From Litoreibacter halocynthiae (GTDB lineage: Bacteria; Pseudomonadota; Alphaproteobacteria; Rhodobacterales; Rhodobacteraceae), in the NCBI RefSeq assembly GCF_004365635.1, contig NZ_SOBH01000003.1, positions 434,001 through 498,000 on the forward strand: a stretch of DNA of 64,000 nt. The letters are read 5' to 3'. Positions 52,922 to 62,182 of the stretch are shown here, piece by piece; positions within the stretch are counted from its first letter, which is position 1; every line of letters starts with the position of its first letter. The notes under the pieces are model-generated. The model was given only the letters and a program-made list of their open reading frames with translations, had not been told where the DNA came from and did no database searches. The position numbers and the translations under genes are program-made.

Positions 52922-55738
52922 TCATTTCCCCACCTTCCATGCCAGTTTCGATGGCCCTGTGCCAACCGGCGACGCCTGCGCCTCGACCTCTGGTTGCGAC
53001 TGGTTGTGCGCGGGGGGTGCTGCTTTGGAGATGCGGACCTTGAGGTCGAACCATGCGGCTTGGCCGGTGATCGGGTCGGAGTTGGCCCAGCGGAGGCCGT
53101 CGCCTTTGGGGGGCAGCAGCTCGTGGATGAGGTGGTTCAGCAGGAAGCCTTTGGTGGTTTCCGGCGCGTCCTCTTCCAAGGCCCACGCGCCTTTGCGTTT
53201 GCCGATGGCGTTCCAAGTCCAGACCGTGTTGTCGTTCAACGCTTTTTGCAATGCGACGGGGACGGTGATCTCGCCGTGGGGGGAGGTGACGCGCGCCCAG
53301 TCGCCTTCGGAGAAGCTGTTGTCGTCCCAGATTCTCTGAGGAACGTAGAGCGGGTTGTGGCCATGGATTTGGCGCAGCCACGCGTTTTGCGACCCCCACG
53401 AGTGATACATCGCCATCGGACGTTGGGTCAGCGCGGTGATAGGGTACTCGTCGACCTTGTTCTCGTCCTCGTTCGAGTACCAGATCGGCAGCGGGTCCAT
53501 CGTGGCTTTGATCCGCTCGCGCAGGTGGTCCGGGGGCTGGCGGGTGCCGTGGCCTTCGGCGGCGAGCTGGAATTTGCGCATGGGTTCGACGTAGAGGTTG
53601 AACAGGTAGGGCATGGTTTTATCGAAGAAGGACTTCTTCACGGCCCAGTCTTGATAGTTCATGTTCCACGGCTTGTAGAATGCTGCGTCCTCGGGGACGT
53701 GCTCCATCCAGAAACCGCCGTTTTCGATGTAGCGGTCGAGTTGGTCGGGGTTGCTGTCGCCACGCCCGTGGTCGTCACCGTCTCCACGGAAGCCCGCCAA
53801 CGGACCAACGCCCGGGCGGCGGATGTGGTTGGTGATGTAGTCGGCGTAGTCCTTGTATTTCTGGGAGCCATCCTCGTTGACGAAGCCCGGCAGGCCAAGG
53901 CGCGCGCCTAAATCGCAAAGCGCCGATTGGAAGCCTTTGACGTCGCGGTCTGGCTCTACCACGGGCCAGCGGATGGCATCGGCGACGGCGTCCGCCTCGC
54001 AAATCGGGCGGTCCAGCAGCGAGATACAGTCGTGGCGTTCCAGATAGGTTGTGTCGGGCAGGATCAGGTCGGCATAGGCCACCATTTCCGAGCTGTAGGC
54101 GTCGGAATAGATAATGTTGGGGATCACGTAATTCCCGTCGGCATCTTGGTCGGTCAGCATCTCGATCACGCCGCGGGTGTTCATCGAGGAGTTCCACGAC
54201 ATGTTGGCCATATACATGAACAGCGTGTCGATCTTGTAGGGATCACCCGCGTGGGCGTTGGAGATGACCATGTGCATCATGCCGTGGCTCGACATGGGGT
54301 TTTCCCATGTGAAGGCCTTGTCGATGCGGGCGGGGGAGCCGTCTTCCTTCAGGCACAGATCGTCGGGGCCATGGGTGAAGCCCAGATGCGGGCCGTCGAG
54401 GGCTTGGCCGGGTGTGACGCCATAATGTGGCTTCGGGTGGGCTTCCGGTGGCTTGGGGTAGGGCGGTTTGAAGCGCATGCCGCCGGGGGTCTCGACGCTG
54501 CCAAGGATGATCTGCAACACATGCAGCGCACGGCAGGTCTGGAAGCCGTTGGCGTGGGCGGAGATACCGCGCATGGCGTGGAAGGACACCGGACGCCCGA
54601 CCATCTTGGTGTGTTTGTGGCCGCGGAAGTCGGTCCATTCGCGGTCCAGTTCGATGGACTGGTTGAAGGCTACGTCCGCGAGTTCGGCGGCGATGCGCTT
54701 GATGCGGTCGGCGGTTATGCCTGTGCGCTCGGCCACGGCTTCGGGGGCATATTGCGGGTCGAGGTATTTCTCGGCCATGTGCTGGAAGACCGAGCGGTGG
54801 CTGATACCTGCCTCGCGCAAGGAGCCAGCCAGATCGGGTTTCACACCCTTGGCGTCGAAGGCCGCAGGCTTGCCGGTGGCGCGGTCCATCACCATCAGCT
54901 TGTTGTCTTTGTCGCGCATCAGCAGGCCGAAATCCTCGGACTTCTCGTCGCCGTTGACCAAGACTGGCGCGTTGGTGAATTGCGCCAGATAGTCGAGATC
55001 CAGCTTGCCTGCTTTGAACAGCTCATGCACCAGCGACAAGATGAATAGCCCGTCCGTGCCGGGGGTGATGCCGACCCATTCGTCCGCCACGGCGTTGTAG
55101 CCGGAGCGGATGGGGTTCACGCCATAGACCTTGGCGCCGCGTGCCTTGACCTTGCCGAGGCCCATCTTGATCGGGTTGCTGTCATGGTCTTCGGCGACGC
55201 CGAAGATCATCACCATTTTGGTGCGATCCCAGTCGGGTTGTCCGAATTCCCAGAACGCGCCGCCCATGGTGTAGATGCCAGCGGCGGCCATGTTGACCGA
55301 GCAGAAGCCGCCATGGGCTGCATAGTTTGGCGTGCCGAAGCCCTGCGCCCAGAGGGAGGTGAAGGACTGAGACTGGTCGCGGCCTGTGAAGAAGGCCAGT
55401 TTTTCGGGGGCGGACTCCCGGATCGGCTTCAGGATGCCCGTCGCGATGTCATAGGCTTCGTCCCACGTGATTGTCTCGAACTCGCCGGAGCCACGCGGGC
55501 CTGTGCGCTTCATCGGGGCGGTCAGGCGGGAGGGCGCGTTGTGCTGCATGATGCCCGCCGAGCCTTTGGCGCAGAGAACGCCTTGGTTTACGGGGTGATC
55601 GCGGTTGCCTTCGATATAAGCGACCTTGCTGTCTTTCATGTGAACATTGATCCCGCAGCGGCAGGCGCACATGTAGCAAGTTGTTTTGCGTATTTCGTCG
55701 CTGACCTTGGGGGAGAGATCGATCACGGGTTGGCTCAT
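52922..55738 (-). CDS. soeA: Sulfite dehydrogenase molybdopterin subunit
   Basis: A 938-residue molybdopterin oxidoreductase of the DMSO-reductase superfamily. The N-terminus holds the [4Fe-4S] ligands CYMCACRC (residues 21-28) and GVLCAKGSAG (Cys 56). HGGFCSVNMAAAG (Cys 146) is the likely molybdenum ligand. There is no twin-arginine signal, so the enzyme is cytoplasmic, as known for SoeABC. It oxidises sulfite to sulfate and feeds quinone. It follows pta by 13 bases in the xsc-pta-soe order, which supplies sulfite from sulfoacetaldehyde cleavage. The end has a Pro/Gln/Glu-rich tail. Confidence 0.85.
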   Translation of the reverse strand: MSQPVIDLSPKVSDEIRKTTCYMCACRCGINVHMKDSKVAYIEGNRDHPVNQGVLCAKGSAGIMQHNAPSRLTAPMKRTGPRGSGEFETITWDEAYDIATGILKPIRESAPEKLAFFTGRDQSQSFTSLWAQGFGTPNYAAHGGFCSVNMAAAGIYTMGGAFWEFGQPDWDRTKMVMIFGVAEDHDSNPIKMGLGKVKARGAKVYGVNPIRSGYNAVADEWVGITPGTDGLFILSLVHELFKAGKLDLDYLAQFTNAPVLVNGDEKSEDFGLLMRDKDNKLMVMDRATGKPAAFDAKGVKPDLAGSLREAGISHRSVFQHMAEKYLDPQYAPEAVAERTGITADRIKRIAAELADVAFNQSIELDREWTDFRGHKHTKMVGRPVSFHAMRGISAHANGFQTCRALHVLQIILGSVETPGGMRFKPPYPKPPEAHPKPHYGVTPGQALDGPHLGFTHGPDDLCLKEDGSPARIDKAFTWENPMSSHGMMHMVISNAHAGDPYKIDTLFMYMANMSWNSSMNTRGVIEMLTDQDADGNYVIPNIIYSDAYSSEMVAYADLILPDTTYLERHDCISLLDRPICEADAVADAIRWPVVEPDRDVKGFQSALCDLGARLGLPGFVNEDGSQKYKDYADYITNHIRRPGVGPLAGFRGDGDDHGRGDSNPDQLDRYIENGGFWMEHVPEDAAFYKPWNMNYQDWAVKKSFFDKTMPYLFNLYVEPMRKFQLAAEGHGTRQPPDHLRERIKATMDPLPIWYSNEDENKVDEYPITALTQRPMAMYHSWGSQNAWLRQIHGHNPLYVPQRIWDDNSFSEGDWARVTSPHGEITVPVALQKALNDNTVWTWNAIGKRKGAWALEEDAPETTKGFLLNHLIHELLPPKGDGLRWANSDPITGQAAWFDLKVRISKAAPPAHNQSQPEVEAQASPVGTGPSKLAWKVGK

Positions 55739-55751
55739 GGGAAGACTCCGG

Positions 55752-56699
55752 TCAGCTGTTTTTGTTGGCGGCGTTGACGATCGCCGCGAGGCAGCAGGAC
55801 GCCATGCGGGCAGCAGGCGGGTCGGCGCGAGAGGTCAGCAGCACGGGGACTTTTGCCCCCATGACGATACCCGCAGCGCAGCCGCCTGAGAGGTAGACGA
55901 GCGATTTGAACAGTGAGTTGCCCGACACGATGTCCGGCACGATGATCGCATCCGCCTGACCTGCGACGGGGTCGGCGGTCAGCTTCTTGGTGGCAACGGC
56001 GGCGGGGGACAGGATCAGGTCAAGGGCTAAGGGGCCGGAGAAGTCTGCGGTTTTGATCTCGGACTTGGCCCAAGTTGCCAATTCATCCGCCTCGACCGAG
56101 GAGGGGACGGCCGGCAGCACGCTTTCGGTCGCGGACAGGAAGGCGACCTTGGGGCGGTCTGTTACAAGCATCTGGAGCAGCTTGACCACTTCGCGGGTGG
56201 CGTCTTTGCGGGTCTCAAGGTTCGGGGAGACGTTCACTGCGGCGTCCGAGATGGAGATCGACTTGCCACCATCTGGATGGGTGATGTGGAAGATGTGGAC
56301 CAGACGGTTGCCGGTGCGCAGCCCTGCGTCACGCGCCAAGGCTGCGCGCATGAAAGTGTCGGAGTGCAGCTGGCCTTTCATCATGACGTCAGCGCGGCCC
56401 TCGCCACAGGCCATGGCGGCGGCTTGGCCGCTTTCCTGCTCGCCCGTCGCTTCGATCAGTTGGAATTGCGAGATGTCCCAGCCCAGCTTCTCGGCCTCGG
56501 CCTCGATCATCGCGCGCTCACCGGTGAAGACCGGCTCCATGATGTTCGCTTCGGTGGCGTCACGGGCGGCTTCCATGGGCAGGGGCGCGCCAGCGCGGGC
56601 GATTGCAACGCGTGGGGTCGCGGCTTTTTGCGCCATGTCCAGAAGCCAGCTTGGGCATACGGCGTCGCGTTGGGATAGGAATGGATTGTCGGTGGTCAT
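55752..56699 (-). CDS. pta: Phosphate acetyltransferase (short form, sulfonate type)
   Basis: A 315-residue enzyme of the phosphate acetyl/butyryl-transferase family. Typical blocks are ADVMMKGQLHSDTFMRAAL near residue 105, ISDAAVNVSPNLETRKDA and VPDIVSGNSLFKSLVYLSGGCAAGIVMGAKVPVLLTSRAD. It converts acetyl phosphate, the product of Xsc, to acetyl-CoA. Its position directly after xsc and before soeA supports that role. Start at 56699 (MTTDNPFLSQRDAV). Confidence 0.92.
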   Translation of the reverse strand: MTTDNPFLSQRDAVCPSWLLDMAQKAATPRVAIARAGAPLPMEAARDATEANIMEPVFTGERAMIEAEAEKLGWDISQFQLIEATGEQESGQAAAMACGEGRADVMMKGQLHSDTFMRAALARDAGLRTGNRLVHIFHITHPDGGKSISISDAAVNVSPNLETRKDATREVVKLLQMLVTDRPKVAFLSATESVLPAVPSSVEADELATWAKSEIKTADFSGPLALDLILSPAAVATKKLTADPVAGQADAIIVPDIVSGNSLFKSLVYLSGGCAAGIVMGAKVPVLLTSRADPPAARMASCCLAAIVNAANKNS

Positions 56700-56786
56700 T
56701 GCGGTCTCTCCCAAAACGCGGCCTGTTCACCACGAAACCCGCCCCAATTTCTTGGGGCGGGTAAGGTTCGTAGTATGACGCGAGAA

Positions 56787-58556
56787 TTACTCGGCGGCCA
56801 TATCCGATGCAGCTACACCAGCAACCGCAACAGGTTTCTTCATTGCGTCACGGCGGAACGGCTCTCCCAGTTCCTGGTTCAACAGAACCTCGATGAACGT
56901 AGTGACGTTGTCTTCCATCTGACCCTTGATCGCTGTGTTCAGCGCTTCGGTCAACTCTTCCATGGTGGCGACTTGAACACCTTTCAAACCACATGCGTCA
57001 GCGATTTTCGCGTAAGAGACGTTGTCGTTCAACTCGGTGCCAACAAAGTTGTCTTCATACCACAAGGTGGTGTTCCGCTTCTCGGCGCCCCATTGATAGT
57101 TGCGGAAGATGACCATGGTCATTGCAGGCCAGTCGCCGCGGCCAATGGAGACCATCTCGTTCATCGAGATGCCGAATGCGCCGTCACCGGCAAAGCCGAC
57201 AACCGGAACATCGGGGCGACCGATTTTTGCGCCAGTGATGGCAGGAAAGCCGTAGCCGCATGGACCGAACAGGCCGGGGGCCAGATATTTGCGGCCTTCC
57301 TCAAAGGACGGGTAAGCATTGCCGATTGCGCAGTTGTTGCCGATGTCCGAAGAAATGATGGCATTCTTCGGCAGAGCAGCTTGAATGGCGCGCCAAGCCT
57401 GACGAGGCGCCATTTTTTGCGGCTCGCGGGTGCGTGCGCGCTCGTTCCAAGTGGTGCCCGGATCGTCGTTCTCATGGTCAAGAGAGGTGAGTTCTTGCGC
57501 CCAAGCAGATTTGGTCTGTGCGATCAGGTTCTTGCGATCTGACCGGCCAGCGTCGCCTGCGCTGTCTTTCAGGCGATCAAGAATGCCTTCGGCCACTTTT
57601 TTGGCGTCTCCGACGATGCCTACGGTCACTTTCTTGGTCAGACCGATGCGGTCGGGGTTCAAGTCAACCTGTATGACCTTCGCCTCTGTGGGCCAGTAGT
57701 CGATGCCGTAGCCGGGCAAAGTGGAGAATGGATTCAGACGCGTGCCAAGTGCCAGCACGACGTCAGCCTTGGAGATCAACTCCATGGCGGCTTTCGAGCC
57801 GTTGTACCCCAGAGGGCCTGCAAAAAGCGGGTGATTGCCCGGGAAAGCATCGTTGTGTTGGTAGCCAACGCAAACGGGCGCATCGAGTTTTTCCGCCAGC
57901 TTCATTGAAGCATCAATACCGCCTGCCAGCACAACGCCAGCGCCGTTCAGGATCACAGGGAACTTGGCCGAAGACAGCAAATCAGCGGCCTTGGCAACAG
58001 CGTCTTGACCGCCAGCAGGGCGTTCAAAGTCAACAGCGACAGGCAGTTCGATGTCGATCACTTGCGTCCAGAAGTCGCGCGGGATGTTCATCTGAACGGG
58101 GGCGGAAGCGCGGTGCGCTTGCATGATGCAGCGGTTCAGCGTCTCGGCGATGCGTGTCGGATCACGCACTTCTTCCTGATAAGCCACACAATCTTTGAAC
58201 AGGTTCATCTGTTCCATTTCCTGAAAGCCACCTTGGCCGATGGTTTTGTTTGCGGCCTGAGGCGTAACCAACAGCAGCGGGGTGTGGTTCCAGTAGGCGG
58301 TTTTAACAGGCGTTACGAAGTTGGTGATGCCAGGCCCGTTTTGGGCGATCATCATCGACATCTCTCCGGTGGCGCGGGTGAAGCCGTCTGCCATCATACC
58401 GGCGGTCATTTCATGGGCGCAGTCCCAAAACTTGATGCCCGCGGCTGGAAAGAGGTCAGAGATTGGCATCATGGCGGAGCCGATAATGCCGAATGCGTGG
58501 CGGATACCGTGCATTTGCAGGGTTTTGACGAAAGCTTCTTCGGTCGTCATCTTCAT
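56787..58556 (-). CDS. xsc: Sulfoacetaldehyde acetyltransferase
   Basis: A 589-residue thiamine-diphosphate enzyme that cleaves sulfoacetaldehyde with phosphate to acetyl phosphate and sulfite. The start MKMTTEEAFVKTLQMHGI and IGSAMMPISDLFPAAGIKFWDCAHEM are diagnostic of Xsc rather than acetolactate synthase. The Glu for ThDP is in CAHEMTAG, and GDGAFGISMNEMVSIGRGDW is the cofactor motif near residue 470. The ATG at 58556 follows GGGAGA. It is the first catabolic gene after tauR, with two TGG-C direct repeats upstream. Confidence 0.93.
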   Translation of the reverse strand: MKMTTEEAFVKTLQMHGIRHAFGIIGSAMMPISDLFPAAGIKFWDCAHEMTAGMMADGFTRATGEMSMMIAQNGPGITNFVTPVKTAYWNHTPLLLVTPQAANKTIGQGGFQEMEQMNLFKDCVAYQEEVRDPTRIAETLNRCIMQAHRASAPVQMNIPRDFWTQVIDIELPVAVDFERPAGGQDAVAKAADLLSSAKFPVILNGAGVVLAGGIDASMKLAEKLDAPVCVGYQHNDAFPGNHPLFAGPLGYNGSKAAMELISKADVVLALGTRLNPFSTLPGYGIDYWPTEAKVIQVDLNPDRIGLTKKVTVGIVGDAKKVAEGILDRLKDSAGDAGRSDRKNLIAQTKSAWAQELTSLDHENDDPGTTWNERARTREPQKMAPRQAWRAIQAALPKNAIISSDIGNNCAIGNAYPSFEEGRKYLAPGLFGPCGYGFPAITGAKIGRPDVPVVGFAGDGAFGISMNEMVSIGRGDWPAMTMVIFRNYQWGAEKRNTTLWYEDNFVGTELNDNVSYAKIADACGLKGVQVATMEELTEALNTAIKGQMEDNVTTFIEVLLNQELGEPFRRDAMKKPVAVAGVAASDMAAE

Positions 58557-58648
58557 GGTGGCGATCTCCCAATGTAGGTAAAGGCGGGCGCAGGTGCCCA
58601 AGTTTAGGTGTCTGGATGGAAACTATGGCGTGGACGAGAGTCGCGTTA

Positions 58649-58676
58649 TGACCAGTTGTTTCTGACTATAAGTCCA
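58649..58676 (-). promoter_or_regulatory. Candidate TauR binding repeats upstream of xsc
   Basis: On the minus strand TGGACT (58676-58671) and TGGTCA (58654-58649) are direct repeats with starts 22 bases apart, two helical turns. They lie about 93-120 bases before the xsc ATG. MocR-type regulators such as TauR bind tandem short repeats of the CTGGAC kind, so this is a likely control site. Inference from pattern and position. Confidence 0.45.
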
Positions 58677-58754
58677 AAAACTGATCCGCCGTGCTCGTTT
58701 TCCAGTCGTTAAAAGCGTTTCAGAGCGTCGCGCACGGGAGGTGTAAACGCTAAT

Positions 58755-60218
58755 TCAGCGCAGCATTTGTTCGATCTCGGCTGCAATTAATGCCACCCCG
58801 GGCGTGATTTGCGCGGCGCCGATAGAGGAATAGGCCAGACGGTAGTGCTTGTATTCCCGCGATGTGCTTTCGCAAAAGGCGGCTCCGGGTTCAATCAGAA
58901 CGGACCTGTGTCTTAAGCGGTCCCCCAGCTCTTTGGTGTCAACGCCGTCAGGGGCGCGCATCCAGTAGCTGGAGCCGCCAAATGCGCCGGCACCCGCCAC
59001 GGTCAGCCCGTATTCCGCGAAGGCACTATCCATGATGCGCCGTCGGTCGTGGAAGGCGTTGCGCAAGCGGCGCACCAAAGCGTCGTAATGCCCAAGGGAC
59101 AGAAAATACGCCGCGGTGCGTTGCATGTGACCCGGAGGATGCCGGAGAACGGCTGAGCGAAGTGCTCGCGCCTCGCGAATAAATGGTTCAGGACCAACAA
59201 GATAGCCTAGACGAAGCCCGGGAAATAGGGATTTGGAGAAGGACCCGACATAGATCACGCGACCGTCGTCATCGAGCGATTTCAAGGCGGGTGAGGGCGG
59301 TTTGAGGAAGGACATTTCGAATTCGTAGTCATCCTCGACAATCAGGAAGTCATCCTCTGACGCGCGGCGCAGAAGCTCTTTGCGGCGCGAAATCGGCATG
59401 GTGGAGGCTGTCGGGCATTGGTGGCTGGGCGTTGTGAAGACCACGTCGGTTTCAGGTGGAACGAGGTTGGGGGGCAACCCGTCACCGTCCACGGGTATCT
59501 CGATCCGGTGGCAGCGCGACTGGTGCAGGATCGAACGCAGGCCGGGATAGCACGGGTTTTCATGCGCTGCGGTCCGGCGCTGGGTGAGCAGGACTTGCGC
59601 GGCCAGCCACAGGGCATTTTGCGCGCCGACGGTGATCAAAATCTCTTCGGGTTTTGCCAGAATACCGCGGCGGGGCAGGGTGTTCCGGGCGATAAATTCC
59701 AACAGTTGAGGATCGTCCCGATCAACCTGATCCGCCGTCAGACTGTCAAAATCACGCTGCCCGAGGGCGCGGACCGCACAAAGACGCCAGTTCTGGCGAT
59801 CAAATAAAGAAGGGTCTACCTGACCGTAAATAAAGGGATACTTATATTTTCGCCAGTCGAGAGGCTTCTCGATTTGCAGGTTTCCGGAGAACCTGTTGCC
59901 GATGGCGCGCGTCCAGTCAACGGTGTCCGAAGATGAGCGCGGGCTGAGCTGCGGCGGCTCTGGCGCGTTCTCGGACACGAAGTAACCGGAGCGGCCTGCG
60001 GAGGACAGGTAGTCGTCGGCCATCAGCTCGTTATAGGCCAGTGTGACGGTGATCCGGCTGACGCCAAGATGCGTGGCGAGCTTGCGCGAGGAGGGGAGTT
60101 TTTCGCCGGGGCGGAAGCGGCCCGACAGGATGCCGCCTGCGACCATCTGCTGGATTTGCTGCTGAAGCGTGCCCTCGAAGGCGGGGTCCAGAAAGAAGGT
60201 TTCGAGGGCGATGGGCAT
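58755..60218 (-). CDS. tauR: MocR/GntR-type PLP-dependent regulator (TauR-like)
   Basis: A 487-residue regulator. Residues 1-80 form a GntR winged helix (LQQQIQQMVAGGILSGRFRPG, LPSSRKLATHLGVSRITVTLAYNEL). Residues about 130-487 form an aminotransferase class I-like domain with ITVGAQNALWLAAQVLL, IVEDDYEFEMSF and the PLP lysine in YVGSFSKSLFPGLRLGYLV. TauR responds to taurine and activates taurine or sulfoacetaldehyde genes in Rhodobacter and Ruegeria. It lies upstream of xsc on the same strand. Taurine transporter and transaminase genes are not in the window. Confidence 0.88.
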   Translation of the reverse strand: MPIALETFFLDPAFEGTLQQQIQQMVAGGILSGRFRPGEKLPSSRKLATHLGVSRITVTLAYNELMADDYLSSAGRSGYFVSENAPEPPQLSPRSSSDTVDWTRAIGNRFSGNLQIEKPLDWRKYKYPFIYGQVDPSLFDRQNWRLCAVRALGQRDFDSLTADQVDRDDPQLLEFIARNTLPRRGILAKPEEILITVGAQNALWLAAQVLLTQRRTAAHENPCYPGLRSILHQSRCHRIEIPVDGDGLPPNLVPPETDVVFTTPSHQCPTASTMPISRRKELLRRASEDDFLIVEDDYEFEMSFLKPPSPALKSLDDDGRVIYVGSFSKSLFPGLRLGYLVGPEPFIREARALRSAVLRHPPGHMQRTAAYFLSLGHYDALVRRLRNAFHDRRRIMDSAFAEYGLTVAGAGAFGGSSYWMRAPDGVDTKELGDRLRHRSVLIEPGAAFCESTSREYKHYRLAYSSIGAAQITPGVALIAAEIEQMLR

Positions 60219-60943
60219 GTGCGGCTGGCCTTAAGTCAGTTGTGATTTGGCTATATCGGAAATCGGCGTCTGGCGGAAGGGTTAACCCGTGGGGCGGTGT
60301 CTGCGCGGTGCGCAACGCTTGGGGTGCGAATCGAGGGTTAACGGCTGCAAAACAAGGGTTTTGGGCGGTCGGCAAGCCGTCTGCAAAGCGTCGGCATTGC
60401 GTCGGGCGCGGGGTCGGGATTTCGCGTGTTAACGCGGCGGGCGGTGAGGAAGGTTGATATTTGGTGAATGCGGGACGGGCCGACGATCACCCGGCGATTG
60501 AGGGTTTGGGCTGGGCGGGGGTGGGGAATGTCTGCTTTGAGCCCGATGTCGCCGATGCTGCGCGAAGCGCGGAAGGCGGCATCGGGTGTTTGCGGTTGTT
60601 CGCTCAGAGTGCGAAGTTGCGATCTCTAGTGATCGGAACCGGACGTTCTGAGTGCTGGAACATTCTTAAGTCCGGCAGCATTCAAAGGGAAGAGTGCAAT
60701 GAATTCTTCAGAACACGTTACAGTTTGGTTCGGTTGCCGCATCAGTCGTTGGGAACCGGCAATGCTAAATGGTTTTGAATTGGCCAAACTTGAGCCATCA
60801 ACATGAATTTATTTTGGTTGTATGAATTTCAATTTCGACAGTACGGGTACCGTTTGGAGGCCAGTTTCACTGCGGCCCGGACAAATCGCAACAGATAAAA
60901 AAATCGGCTCGACGTAGAACAACGCAGAAAGAGGCTAGACAAA
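60219..60943. other. 725-base non-coding gap with hairpin and composition shift
   Basis: No convincing gene is present. The first 400 bases are GC-rich and include the 18-base sequence at 60388-60405 shared with the soeA-soeB gap, and a hairpin at 60542-60586. That hairpin pairs CCCGATGTCGCC with GGCGGCATCGGG (one G-U) around an inner GCGC-GAA-GCGC stem. From about 60770 the DNA turns AT-rich up to the glycosyltransferase gene. The region looks like a junction between core genes and a glycan cluster and must also hold promoters for tauR and the GT2 gene. Confidence 0.6.
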
Positions 60944-62182
60944 ATGAAAATCAGTATTGTCATTCCGACCCGAGAAAGAAGTCGGTATCTGCGACATTCT
61001 GTTCAAACTGCTCTGGAGATTGACGATGACAATATTGAGATCATTGTGAGCGACAATGCCAGCTCCGACGGGACCAAAGAGTTGATGCAAGAGGTCGACG
61101 ACCGCCGACTGGTTTATGTGAATACGGGCGCGCGGCTGTCGATGAGACAGAACTTTGAACGTGCTTTTGAGGCATCGACTGGCGACTATCTGATTTTCTT
61201 TGGCGATGACGACGGGATACTGCCAAAACAGTTCCCGTATCTAAGGGAACTTTTAGAGGCCAGCAGACCTGATGGACTGAGTTGGATCAAGGCAACCTAT
61301 GGCTGGCCCATCGACGGATATGGCAAGAAAACCGGTGGTGTCAGGTTCTACCGCAGCAACTGTTTCGGCTCTCCGAAGCCATTTCGCGGCGCTGATAACC
61401 TTCGGAAACTAATGACGGCAGAGGTGTCCAACCTGCGTCCGGTTCCGGATATCTATCATGGCTGCCTTTCGCGTGCATACATGCTCAAAACCTCGATGGA
61501 CGGAAACACGGTTTTCGACAGCGCCATACCTGACGTCAACCTTACCTATAGATCCATCTTGAAAGACGGCAGCTTTGTCGGGGTTAACCACCCGTTCTCG
61601 ATCAACGGATACAGTCCGGCAAGCACGGGTGGCGGTCACGGGGCAGAACAGAACAACCACTCTGATACCAACAGCAGCAAGATATTTGCGAAGGAAAACC
61701 TTGCCGACACCATGAGCGATGTGTGCCCTCATGCCGGATCGGTCGCGTTGGCGTTTTTCTCAACTCTGGAGACGTTGCGGCGTAACCATGCGCTTGAGAA
61801 ATTCGAGCCGGACTACCTTAGCTGGTATCGTTATGTACTCGGGTCGACCCGCAAGAATCCCGCGCTGGCGGAAAGTATGCGCGGCATTCTGCGGGATCAC
61901 GCGACAGCGACATACACGCAATCCGCCCTAACTGCCGCTCTGAAAGGCCCCTCGCAGACCAAACGAAGCCCGAAGGAGCGCCTTGCCCGTGCGCACGGGC
62001 AGTTACATAGCTTCAGGGTTTCCGCAGCTGAGGGCGCTGAAAACACCATTCTTACCGCAGCACACACGATGGATGCGATCCTCGGCCAGGATTTTGGTGC
62101 AGTTCTGTCGGGCGACATGACATCTCGCTTGGCTTGGAAGGCGGCCAAGCGCCGGTCTATGGGCTTTCAGCGTCAGCTTTGA
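60944..62182 (+). CDS. Family 2 glycosyltransferase
   Basis: A 412-residue GT-A glycosyltransferase. The N-terminal Rossmann-like part begins MKISIVIPTRERSRYLRHS, with the nucleotide-sugar residues IIVSDNASSDGT near residue 35 and the metal-binding FFGDDDGILP near residue 85 (DxD-type). The C-terminal half is helical and specific. It probably adds a sugar to a surface polysaccharide. AGAGG lies before the ATG. It converges on a CmcI-like gene. Confidence 0.88.
   Translation: MKISIVIPTRERSRYLRHSVQTALEIDDDNIEIIVSDNASSDGTKELMQEVDDRRLVYVNTGARLSMRQNFERAFEASTGDYLIFFGDDDGILPKQFPYLRELLEASRPDGLSWIKATYGWPIDGYGKKTGGVRFYRSNCFGSPKPFRGADNLRKLMTAEVSNLRPVPDIYHGCLSRAYMLKTSMDGNTVFDSAIPDVNLTYRSILKDGSFVGVNHPFSINGYSPASTGGGHGAEQNNHSDTNSSKIFAKENLADTMSDVCPHAGSVALAFFSTLETLRRNHALEKFEPDYLSWYRYVLGSTRKNPALAESMRGILRDHATATYTQSALTAALKGPSQTKRSPKERLARAHGQLHSFRVSAAEGAENTILTAAHTMDAILGQDFGAVLSGDMTSRLAWKAAKRRSMGFQRQL

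Noticed and set aside
53927-55048. 373-residue plus-strand open frame inside soeA
   Set aside because: It is the antisense shadow of a GC-rich long gene, full of Val-Gly-His repeats, with no recognisable domain. Other plus-strand frames across 52-55 kb are of the same kind.
51221-55738. Annotation of the three subunits as DMSO reductase DmsABC
   Set aside because: The catalytic subunit has no twin-arginine signal and the genes follow xsc and pta, where sulfite is produced. SoeABC fits better, although sequence alone cannot exclude other substrates.
56787-58556. Annotation of xsc as acetolactate synthase
   Set aside because: Both are ThDP enzymes, but the N-terminus, the CAHEM segment and the pta/soe context are specific to sulfoacetaldehyde acetyltransferase.
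60461-60778. 105-residue frame in the gap before the glycosyltransferase
   Set aside because: No good start site and no family resemblance. It spans the hairpin at 60542-60586, and its composition shifts halfway with the DNA.
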